DNA from: an uncultured Spirochaetaceae bacterium | Lineage (GTDB): Bacteria > Spirochaetota > Spirochaetia > Sphaerochaetales > Sphaerochaetaceae | DNA: 12,246 nt | Direction of reading: 5' to 3' | Assembly: GCA_946410375.1 (NCBI GenBank) | Contig: CAMKAB010000009.1 | Location: forward strand, 1-12,246 | Part shown: positions 7,098 through 12,099 of the stretch, piece after piece | Position numbering within the stretch: the stretch's first letter is position 1 | Layout: every line of letters starts with the position of its first letter | Translations under genes and position numbers: made by a program | Notes under the pieces: generated by a model | What the model saw: only the letters and a program-made list of their open reading frames with translations | Database searches by the model: none | What the model was told of the DNA's origin: nothing

Positions 7098-7448
7098 TTA
7101 TTCCTCCACACTCTCACTTACTTCAACTGTAATATGAGACATTCTTCTAAGTAAAATATCTCTCTTACCATGGCTTCTCGCCCACACACGCTTCAGCATA
7201 GGACCGCCGTCAACATAGATAGCAGAAACAAACAACTGACTCTCGTCAAGCTTGTTGTTCTGATACATCGCATTGGCTCCCGCGCTCTCGAGCACCTTAA
7301 GGATAAACCTCGCACCTTTCTGAGGCATAGCGAGAAGAATACCGTATGCTTCTTCATAATTCTTGCCTCTTACAAGATTTGCCACCGGACGAACCTTAGC
7401 AGGAGAAACCATAAGATACTTAGCTACCGCTTTATAACTTTTTGCCAT
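7098..7448 (-). CDS. rplV: 50S ribosomal protein L22 (uL22)
   Basis: Large-subunit protein whose long beta-hairpin lines the exit tunnel; changes in that hairpin affect macrolide sensitivity. It has 116 residues. The N-terminal part has the typical SPAKVRPVANLVRGKNYEEA (15-34) and LKVLESAGANA (50-60). The hairpin is around residues 80-102 (DGGPMLKRVWARSHGKRDIL), followed by RRMSHITVEV. The tip RSHGKRD differs from the RAQGRA of many bacteria but keeps the arginine/glycine character. The AAGGAG SD is preceded by tandem TAA stops closing rpsS. Confidence 0.97.
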   Translation of the reverse strand: MAKSYKAVAKYLMVSPAKVRPVANLVRGKNYEEAYGILLAMPQKGARFILKVLESAGANAMYQNNKLDESQLFVSAIYVDGGPMLKRVWARSHGKRDILLRRMSHITVEVSESVEE

Positions 7449-7463
7449 CTCTATCTCTCCTTA

Positions 7464-7739
7464 TTAAGCCTTTTTATCCGAACCGCTGTGAGAGCGGAAA
7501 ATTCTTGTCGGCGCAAACTCGCCCAACTTATGCCCTACAAGGTTCTCCGTGATATACACGGGAATCCAAGTCTTGCCGTTATAAACAGAAATTGTCAAGT
7601 TTACCATCTCAGGAATAATAACCGAAGCACGCGAGTAAGTCTTAATCATCTCTGCGCTTGTAGTATTCTCAGCAGCAATCTTTACTCTCTTTAACAGTCT
7701 CTCCTCTACGAAAGGACCTTTTTTAATTGATCTAGCCAC
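7464..7739 (-). CDS. rpsS: 30S ribosomal protein S19 (uS19)
   Basis: Small-subunit head protein that forms a complex with S13 and takes part in intersubunit bridges. It has 91 residues, standard length. It starts M-ARSIKKGPFVEERLLKRV; the initiation codon is GTG (7739), the only non-ATG start I support here, with AGGAG 6 nt upstream. The family signature is at about residues 58-80 (WIPVYITENLVGHKLGEFAPTR). The ribosome binding site is fused to the TAG stop of rplB (TAGGAG). Confidence 0.97.
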   Translation of the reverse strand: MARSIKKGPFVEERLLKRVKIAAENTTSAEMIKTYSRASVIIPEMVNLTISVYNGKTWIPVYITENLVGHKLGEFAPTRIFRSHSGSDKKA

Positions 7740-7748
7740 GTCTCACTC

Positions 7749-8573
7749 CTAACCTCTCTTCTTAACAATAAATCTGTTAGAAGGTTTTTTCTTTGAACGA
7801 GTCTTAGCGCCCTTAGTCGGCTTGCCCCAAGGAGTAACAGGATGACGACCGGCAGCCGTCTTTCCTTCACCACCGCCATGCGGGTGATCCACAGGGTTCA
7901 TCACAACACCTCTGACCTTAGGACGGCGTCCCAAATGTCTCGAAGCTCCCGCCTTTCCTAAAGAAACGTTCATGTGGTCTTCATTTCCAAGAACACCAAT
8001 CGTTGCATAACACTCACCAAACACCATTCTCATCTCGCCTGAAGGAAGACGAAGAGTAACATAGTCGTCCTCTTTAGCAATAATGGTAGCGCCTAAACCT
8101 GCGCTGCGCACAAGCTGCGCGCCTCTTCCGAGGGTGAGCTCCACATTGTGAACCGTGAGACCGAGGGGAATGTTTTTAAGAGGAAGCGCACAACCGGTCT
8201 TAAGCGGTGCGTTAGGACCCGAAAGGATAACGGTTCCAACCGTTAAACCCTTAGGAGCCAGAATATATCTCTTCTCTCCGTCTGCATAGAACACCAATGC
8301 GATATTCGCACTTCTGTTCGGATCATACTCTATTGTTTTCACAGTACCTGGAACACCAATCTTGTCTCTTCTGAAATCAATTACTCTGTAAGAACGCTTA
8401 GCTCCGCCGCCTCTTCTGCGAACACTGATACGACCGAAACAGTCTCTACCGGCATTCCTGTGCAAATGACGCGTTAAACTGCGTTCAGGCTTGTTACAAG
8501 TAATCTCGCTTCTAACAAGAACTGTTTTCTGTCGGAGACCCGGTGTATTCGGTTTATAACTTTTTAATGCCAT
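7749..8573 (-). CDS. rplB: 50S ribosomal protein L2 (uL2)
   Basis: One of the most conserved ribosomal proteins, required for subunit joining and close to the peptidyl-transferase centre. It has 274 residues (family about 273-277). It begins MALKSYKPNTPGLRQKTVLV. An OB-fold/SH3 core follows, with GRISVRRRGGGAKRSYRVIDF and AEDDYVTLRLPSGEMR-like segments (here AKEDDYVTLRLPSGEMR). The C-terminal loop signature is NPVDHPHGGGEGK at about 226-238, with the conserved histidine essential for ribosome activity. The basic tail is KTRSKKKPSNRFIVKKRG. AGGAG lies 8 nt before the ATG; the stop TAG overlaps the rpsS SD. Confidence 0.99.
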   Translation of the reverse strand: MALKSYKPNTPGLRQKTVLVRSEITCNKPERSLTRHLHRNAGRDCFGRISVRRRGGGAKRSYRVIDFRRDKIGVPGTVKTIEYDPNRSANIALVFYADGEKRYILAPKGLTVGTVILSGPNAPLKTGCALPLKNIPLGLTVHNVELTLGRGAQLVRSAGLGATIIAKEDDYVTLRLPSGEMRMVFGECYATIGVLGNEDHMNVSLGKAGASRHLGRRPKVRGVVMNPVDHPHGGGEGKTAAGRHPVTPWGKPTKGAKTRSKKKPSNRFIVKKRG

Positions 8574-8589
8574 CTTTTAGTCTCCTCTA

Positions 8590-8892
8590 TTAAACACCTT
8601 CAATAGCACTTATCGCCTCGCCTTTTTTCAGCGTTACGATAGCTTTTTTCCAGTCTGCCCTGTAACCCTTGATATAACCGCCCTTTCCGCGAGTCATTTT
8701 AGGCTTACCGGATACATTCATAACATTACATTCGGTAGGATTAACGTTAAACAAAGTCTTAACAGCGCTCATAATTTCGAACTTGTTAGCCTTCACGTTT
8801 ACCTTGAATGTATATTTCTTACATTCCTGTTCACGAGCGATATTTGATTTTTCGCTTAGAATAGGTTCAATAATTACCTCGTCTGCTCTCAT
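8590..8892 (-). CDS. rplW: 50S ribosomal protein L23 (uL23)
   Basis: Exit-tunnel protein and the main ribosomal attachment site for trigger factor and SRP. I choose the ATG at 8892 (100 residues, MRADEVIIEPILSEKSN) because GAGAGG lies 7 nt upstream. The ATG at 8898 would leave only one base after that SD, and an upstream TTG at 8907 overlaps the rplD stop and has no SD. Family blocks are IIEPILSEKSN (7-17), KYTFKVNVKANKFEIMSAVKTLFNV (26-50), VNVMNV-like (CNVMNV) and GKPKMTRGKGGYIKGYRADWKKAIVTL. The length fits the usual 95-100. The start is uncertain by two codons; the gene is not. Confidence 0.95.
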   Translation of the reverse strand: MRADEVIIEPILSEKSNIAREQECKKYTFKVNVKANKFEIMSAVKTLFNVNPTECNVMNVSGKPKMTRGKGGYIKGYRADWKKAIVTLKKGEAISAIEGV

Positions 8893-8903
8893 CTTCATAC
8901 CTC

Positions 8904-9533
8904 TCAATCACAGTAAAATTCATTTAAATTCTTTGCGGCGGACTCTAAAACGAGCACCTTCTTTCCGTAAAGAAGCTCCTTGGCGGACAACTTGTCATAA
9001 GACAAAACGTGCAAATTGGGAATATTGCGCCCCGCTCTGCGGATCATGACATCATCGGAAGCCATAATCAGAACCGTTCTCTCCGCATCCTTTGCAAAAT
9101 TCTTCAAAATTTTATCCATATCGCGCGTCTCTCCGCTTTCAATGGTAAAATCCTCAACCACAAACATTCTGTTTTCCTGAAGGGACAGCGTCAGAAGACT
9201 CTTCATTGCGTTTCTCTTCATCTTGCGCGGCATCTTATAAGAATAATCCCTCGGCTTCGGCCCGAAAATCGTACCTCCTCCGACAAAGATAGGAGACTTC
9301 TTATCTCCGCGTCTTGCATTACCGGTGCCCTTCTGCTTGAAAGGCTTCGTATTGCTGTAATTAACTTCCGCTCTCGTCTTGGTACAAGCGGTGCCCACTC
9401 TGCGATTGGCAAGCTCGTTATTCACAGCATAGTAAATGCAACCCTGACTTACCTGAACATCAAATACATCAGCATTAAGTTCCGCCGTTTTGCCGTTCAG
9501 ATTACCATCTAATCCATAAACTTTTGCTTCCAT
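8904..9533 (-). CDS. rplD: 50S ribosomal protein L4 (uL4)
   Basis: Large-subunit protein with an extended loop in the exit tunnel. In enterobacteria it also represses its own S10 operon at the leader RNA; there is no evidence in the sequence that this applies here. It has 209 residues. The extended loop is at about 45-100 (RRVGTACTKTRAEV, then KPFKQKGTGNARRGDKKSP and GGGTIFGPKPRDYSYKMPRK). The globular C-terminal part ends VLVLESAAKNLNEFYCD. YYAVNNELANRRVGTACTK and the end ESAAKNL resemble treponemal L4 as I remember it. The SD AAGGA includes the rplC stop codon (TAAGGA), 8 nt before the ATG. Confidence 0.97.
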   Translation of the reverse strand: MEAKVYGLDGNLNGKTAELNADVFDVQVSQGCIYYAVNNELANRRVGTACTKTRAEVNYSNTKPFKQKGTGNARRGDKKSPIFVGGGTIFGPKPRDYSYKMPRKMKRNAMKSLLTLSLQENRMFVVEDFTIESGETRDMDKILKNFAKDAERTVLIMASDDVMIRRAGRNIPNLHVLSYDKLSAKELLYGKKVLVLESAAKNLNEFYCD

Positions 9534-9544
9534 ATTCTATGTCC

Positions 9545-10162
9545 TTATTTCTTAACAGCCTTTTTGATAAGTACAGTGCTCTGTGCAGGACCGGGAATCG
9601 CGCCCTTTACCAAAAGAACCTGAAGGTCTGTGTCAACTCTTACAACCCTTAAATTCTGTACCGTAACTCTCTCATTACCCATATGACCGGCCATCTTCTT
9701 ACCCTTGAATGTTCTTGAAGGGGTACTAGACATTGCCGTTCCACCTAAATCTCTATGAAACTTTGAACCGTGGGTTGCTCTACCGCCACCGAAACCGTAG
9801 CGTTTCATACCACCCTGATAACCTTTACCCTTAGAAGTACCGGTCACATCAACAAAACTGATTTCGTTGAAAAGGTCCACACCCAAAACCTCGCCGATTT
9901 GAACCTCGCGCTCGTAGTCGCGGAACTCAACAAGTGTTTTTAGCGCTTTACCATCTTTAAACTGACCGGCATAAGGTTTTGTTGCCCGGCTTTCCTTAAG
10001 CTCTCCGCATCCGAGAACAGCGGCGTTATATCCGTTCACCTTCTCCGTTCTCTGCGCAACAACCACGTTACCTTCCACCTTAATAACAGTGACAGGAGTA
10101 AGTCTTCCTTTCTCGTCAAAGACCTGCGTCATGCCAACTTTTTTTCCGATAAGCCCTAACAT
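9545..10162 (-). CDS. rplC: 50S ribosomal protein L3 (uL3)
   Basis: Early assembly protein whose long loop reaches the peptidyl-transferase centre. It has 205 residues (family about 205-215). It starts MLGLIGKKVGMTQVFDEKG. The extended loop is around residues 108-162 (GTSKGKGYQGGMKRYGF, then GGRATHGSKFHRDLGG and TPSRTFKGKKMAGHMG). At the loop tip the sequence reads TAMSSTPSR; the glutamine methylated by PrmB in Escherichia coli (GQNRTPG) is not present, as in many non-proteobacteria. GAGG is 6 nt before the ATG, and the gap from rpsJ is 11 nt. Confidence 0.97.
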   Translation of the reverse strand: MLGLIGKKVGMTQVFDEKGRLTPVTVIKVEGNVVVAQRTEKVNGYNAAVLGCGELKESRATKPYAGQFKDGKALKTLVEFRDYEREVQIGEVLGVDLFNEISFVDVTGTSKGKGYQGGMKRYGFGGGRATHGSKFHRDLGGTAMSSTPSRTFKGKKMAGHMGNERVTVQNLRVVRVDTDLQVLLVKGAIPGPAQSTVLIKKAVKK

Positions 10163-10173
10163 CTCTTACCTCA

Positions 10174-10482
10174 TTATTGCTTTATCTCTACATCAACACC
10201 AGCAGGCAACTCAAGTTTCATAAGAGCTTCCATAACCTTGTCTGTAGGATCTAAAATGTCTATTAATCTTTTGTGTGTTCTCATCTCAAACTGTTCTCTT
10301 GACTTCTTGTTTACGAACGGCGATTTAAGAACTGTAATCTTATTGATACGTGTAGGAAGCGGCACCGGTCCGGAAACCTTCGCTCCAGCCTTGACAACCG
10401 TATCCACTATTGACATCGTGCTCTGCTCTAAGAGCTCGACATCAAAACCCCTCAGTCTAACGCGAATTCTATCGTTAGCCAT
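10174..10482 (-). CDS. rpsJ: 30S ribosomal protein S10 / NusE (uS10)
   Basis: Small-subunit head protein that also acts as NusE in transcription antitermination with NusB. It has 102 residues, exactly typical. It begins MANDRIRVRLRGFDVELLEQ and contains KAGAKVSGPVPLPTRINKITV (31-51). This leads into the long ribosomal loop (about 40-70) and the family signature around SPFVNKKSREQFEMRTHKRL (54-73), ending LPAGVDVEIKQ. GGAGG is 4 nt before the ATG and lies directly after a run of six Ts that ends the tuf/rpsJ stem-loop element, so initiation at rpsJ and folding of that element may be linked. Confidence 0.98.
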   Translation of the reverse strand: MANDRIRVRLRGFDVELLEQSTMSIVDTVVKAGAKVSGPVPLPTRINKITVLKSPFVNKKSREQFEMRTHKRLIDILDPTDKVMEALMKLELPAGVDVEIKQ

Positions 10483-10491
10483 TTTTCCTCC

Positions 10492-10541
10492 AAAAAACAG
10501 ACCTAGCCCAGGTATTCAAACATCCGAACAGTGCTGGGCTA
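10492..10541 (-). terminator. Attenuator-like stem-loop plus T-run between tuf and rpsJ
   Basis: After the tuf stop the transcript reads TAGCCCAG, a 22-nt loop, then CTGGGCTA: a perfect 8-bp stem (541-534 paired with 511-504 in the 10,000s). Seven bases later come six Ts (10497-10492), immediately followed by the rpsJ SD GGAGG. The layout resembles an intrinsic terminator, but the large loop and the GGTCTG between stem and Ts suggest partial rather than full termination, or an RNase processing site. Since the only promoter I see is upstream of tuf, complete termination here would silence the ribosomal genes. A leaky element would let EF-Tu be made in excess over ribosomal proteins. Confidence 0.5.
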
Positions 10542-10557
10542 AGCATTCGTTTAAAAA

Positions 10558-11748
10558 TTATTCAGTAATTTCTGTTACCTGACCTGAAGCAACCGTTCTG
10601 CCGCCCTCGCGGATAGCGAAACGAAGTCCCTTATCCATAGCAATCGGGTGAATCAACTCAACAATGATTGTTGTGTGGTCGCCCGGCATAACCATGCTTG
10701 TGCCCTCAGGAAGGTTAACCGTACCTGTAACATCAGTTGTTCTGAAATAGAACTGAGGTCTGTAACCGGAAACAAACGCGCTGTGTCTTCCGCCCTCGTC
10801 CTTTGTAAGAACGTATACCTGACCCACGAACTTCGTGTGCGGAGTGATTGTCTTAGGCTTTGCAAGAACCTGTCCGCGAACAACTTCTTTCTTGTCTACG
10901 CCGCGGAGAAGAGCTCCGATGTTATCACCCGCCTGACCTTCTTCAAGGGTCTTCTGGAACATCTCAACGCCGGTAACAACCGTGCTCTTTGTCTCGTGAA
11001 TACCGACGATTTCAACAGGATCGTTCACATGGATAACTCCAGCCTCAACTCTACCTGTTACAACAGTTCCTCTACCGGAAATGGTGAAGATGTCTTCAAT
11101 CGGCATCAGGAACGGCTTGTCGAGAGCTCTCTGAGGAAGAGGAATGTAATCGTCCATAGCCTTAAGCAGCTCTTCAATGCACTTTGTGTTCTCAGGATTG
11201 TCGCCCTCTGTCATAGCGAGGTATGCGCTTCCTCTGATAACAGGACACTTTGCGCCGTCGAAACCGTTATTTGAAAGAACCTCTCTGACCTCTTCTTCAA
11301 CGAGGTCGATAAGCTCAGGATCGTCTACCTGATCGCACTTGTTAAGGAAAACGATAATTGTAGGTACGCCGACCTGTCTTGCAAGAAGGATGTGCTCTCT
11401 TGTCTGAGCCATAACACCATCGCTTGCTGCGACAACAAGAATAGCGCCGTCCATCTGAGCAGCACCGGTAATCATGTTCTTAATATAGTCTGCGTGCCCC
11501 GGGCAGTCCACGTGAGCGTAGTGTCTTGCTTCAGACTGATACTCAACGTGTCTTGTGTTAATTGTGATACCTCTCTCCTTCTCTTCCGGAGCGTTATCAA
11601 TTTCATCATAATTCAGCAACTTGTCGCCGAACTTCTTTGCGCAATACTGAGTGATTGCGGCAGTAAGAGTTGTTTTACCATGGTCTACGTGACCGATAGT
11701 ACCAACATTCACGTGTGGCTTCGTTCTCTGGAATACTTCTTTTGCCAT
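10558..11748 (-). CDS. tuf: Translation elongation factor EF-Tu
   Basis: GTPase that carries aminoacyl-tRNA to the ribosomal A site. Two ATGs lie in tandem (11751 and 11748). I choose 11748 because AGGAGG then has a 5-nt spacing instead of 2, and MAKEVFQRTKPHVNVGTIG is the family start; this gives 396 residues. G-domain motifs are GHVDHGKT (19-26), the switch I GITINTRHVEY region (60-70), DCPGH (81-85, catalytic His85), NKCD (136-139) and GSA (about 174-176). Domain II contains FTISGRGTVVTGRVEAGVI, and domain III ends REGGRTVASGQVTEITE. DGVMAQTREH replaces the more common DGPMPQTREH, as in spirochaetes. It heads the operon behind a strong promoter and a long leader. Confidence 0.98.
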   Translation of the reverse strand: MAKEVFQRTKPHVNVGTIGHVDHGKTTLTAAITQYCAKKFGDKLLNYDEIDNAPEEKERGITINTRHVEYQSEARHYAHVDCPGHADYIKNMITGAAQMDGAILVVAASDGVMAQTREHILLARQVGVPTIIVFLNKCDQVDDPELIDLVEEEVREVLSNNGFDGAKCPVIRGSAYLAMTEGDNPENTKCIEELLKAMDDYIPLPQRALDKPFLMPIEDIFTISGRGTVVTGRVEAGVIHVNDPVEIVGIHETKSTVVTGVEMFQKTLEEGQAGDNIGALLRGVDKKEVVRGQVLAKPKTITPHTKFVGQVYVLTKDEGGRHSAFVSGYRPQFYFRTTDVTGTVNLPEGTSMVMPGDHTTIIVELIHPIAMDKGLRFAIREGGRTVASGQVTEITE

Positions 11749-11753
11749 CATGT

Positions 11754-11759
11754 CCTCCT
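11754..11759 (-). promoter_or_regulatory. tuf Shine-Dalgarno that decides the start codon
   Basis: AGGAGG sits 2 nt before the first ATG and 5 nt before the second of two tandem ATGs. The better spacing, and the conserved protein start, favour the second (11748). The first base of the SD, and the A before it, are paired in the hairpin directly upstream. Confidence 0.8.
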
Positions 11760-11778
11760 TGTGACCTTTGTGTCACAA
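11759..11778 (-). promoter_or_regulatory. Hairpin abutting the tuf ribosome binding site
   Basis: The transcript reads TTGTGAC, ACAAAG, GTCACAA: a perfect 7-bp stem with a 6-nt loop, running straight into GGAGG. The last two As of the stem belong to the extended SD AAGGAGG. The position suits control of initiation or protection of the 5' side of the start region. As DNA it is also a near-palindrome, but it lies far downstream of the promoter, so an RNA role is more likely than an operator. Confidence 0.55.
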
Positions 11779-11791
11779 ATTTTCATATTAA

Positions 11792-11819
11792 TTGTGCTCT
11801 TAAAGGCACAAGCCTTTAA
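11792..11819 (-). promoter_or_regulatory. Two overlapping, mutually exclusive hairpins in the tuf leader
   Basis: Hairpin A: TTAAAGGC, loop TTGT, GCCTTTAA (11819-11800), a perfect 8-bp stem. Hairpin B: TTGTGC, loop CTTTAAGA, GCACAA (11811-11792), a perfect 6-bp stem. B uses the loop and part of the 3' arm of A, so both cannot form at once. Neither is followed by a T-run, so neither is a terminator by itself. Confidence 0.55.
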
Positions 11820-11876
11820 ACCGAATCATACCGAGACAAACTGACAAATTAAAGAAAAATAAAGAAAGATCCAGCG

Positions 11877-11903
11877 GTTAAGCGCCGTTTTTCAGGCGTT
11901 AAC
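11877..11903 (-). promoter_or_regulatory. Bulged stem-loop in the tuf leader
   Basis: GTTAA-CGCC pairs with GGCG-(C)-TTAAC, nine base pairs with one bulged C and an 8-nt loop TGAAAAAC. A U-rich tract begins about 9 nt after the stem, too far away and too interrupted for a standard intrinsic terminator. Confidence 0.5.
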
Positions 11904-11949
11904 ATAGTTTTATAATTTAAAAAACCTTGTCTGGAACCCACCTTATCAT

Positions 11950-12013
11950 CCCTAAAATGACCGGTTCGGCTCTTCGCTTCACGCTTCAAACATCGTTTTA
12001 GGCGTTTTTAGGG
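11950..12013 (-). promoter_or_regulatory. Long-range inverted repeat near the 5' end of the leader
   Basis: CCCTAAAA (12013-12006) can pair with TTTTAGGG (11957-11950), 8 bp closing a 48-nt loop. A second copy, CCTAAAA (12002-11996), could take the same 3' arm with 7 bp, giving two possible registers. Confidence 0.4.
11975..11988 (-). repeat. Tandem duplication of a 7-mer
   Basis: TGAAGCG occurs twice in direct succession in the tuf leader (transcript sense). It lies inside the loop closed by the CCCTAAAA/TTTTAGGG pairing. Just upstream, CCTAAAAACG and CCTAAAACG (12012-11994) form a second imperfect tandem pair. Confidence 0.6.
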
Positions 12014-12038
12014 AACACCCGCGCAAAGCACCTTGCAC

Positions 12039-12067
12039 AAAATAGCACAGACTAAAAATATTGTCAA
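12039..12067 (-). promoter_or_regulatory. Strong sigma-70-type promoter for tuf and the S10-spc operon
   Basis: A perfect -35 TTGACA (12067-12062) is followed by exactly 17 nt and a -10 TATTTT (12044-12039) preceded by TGC, an extended -10. The expected start is the G near 12032, after the discriminator GTGCAA. It is the only promoter in the window that I find convincing, and it would have to serve the whole operon unless internal promoters exist. TATTTT matches the consensus at four of six positions, offset by the perfect -35, the optimal spacer and the TG element. Confidence 0.82.
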
Positions 12068-12069
12068 CG

Positions 12070-12086
12070 AATTTAAAAAATTTTTT
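12070..12086 (-). promoter_or_regulatory. UP-like A/T tract upstream of the -35 box
   Basis: AAAAAATTTTTTAAATT lies at about -55 to -39 relative to the inferred start, where the alpha-subunit C-terminal domain binds in rRNA-type promoters. The base composition and position fit; no consensus in this phylum is known to me. Confidence 0.5.
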
Positions 12087-12099
12087 ACGGGGTAAGTGA

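Larger units (their letters stand above)
11749..12032 (-). promoter_or_regulatory. Long 5' leader of tuf, no convincing coding content
   Basis: If transcription begins about 7 nt past the -10 box, the tuf mRNA has a 5' untranslated region near 284 nt. This is the only long non-coding stretch in the window. In transcript order it holds an 8-bp long-range pairing CCCTAAAA/TTTTAGGG enclosing tandem TGAAGCG repeats, a bulged stem GTTAACGCC/GGCGCTTAAC, a U/C-rich single-stranded stretch (about 11869-11846), overlapping hairpins at 11819-11792, and a hairpin touching the tuf SD. No tRNA, known riboswitch or T-box was recognised. Regulation through this leader is inferred from structure alone. Confidence 0.55.

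Noticed and set aside
10648..11274. Long plus-strand open frame antisense to tuf; similar ones occur at 7170-7694 and 9009-9512.
   Set aside because: These are mirror frames of highly biased ribosomal-operon genes, lack ribosome binding sites and give translations without family resemblance.
11759..11778. DNA palindrome TTGTGAC-N6-GTCACAA resembling a CRP or Rex operator.
   Set aside because: The half-site spacing fits neither the CRP pattern (TGTGA-N6-TCACA; here the gap is 8) nor the Rex consensus, and the site lies far downstream of the promoter, next to the SD. An RNA hairpin explains it better.
11825..11830. TATGAT in the leader as the -10 of a second tuf promoter.
   Set aside because: The hexamer 17 nt upstream is TTTAAT, a poor -35, there is no TG extension, and TTGTCA is only 11 nt away. 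A weak secondary start is not excluded.
11846..11903. Bulged stem plus U-rich tract as an intrinsic terminator in the leader.
   Set aside because: The U-rich tract starts about 9 nt after the stem and is broken by C and A, unlike a functional terminator tail. Full termination here would block the operon.
11849..11905. Possible leader peptide of 18 residues (MLTPEKRRLTAGS...) in the tuf leader.
   Set aside because: No Shine-Dalgarno precedes the ATG, and its start lies at the base of the bulged stem. There is no run of a single regulatory amino acid as in classic attenuator peptides.
11917..11949. Possible 10-residue leader peptide (MIRWVPDKVF).
   Set aside because: The only SD-like bases (AGGG) directly touch the ATG, which leaves no workable spacing.
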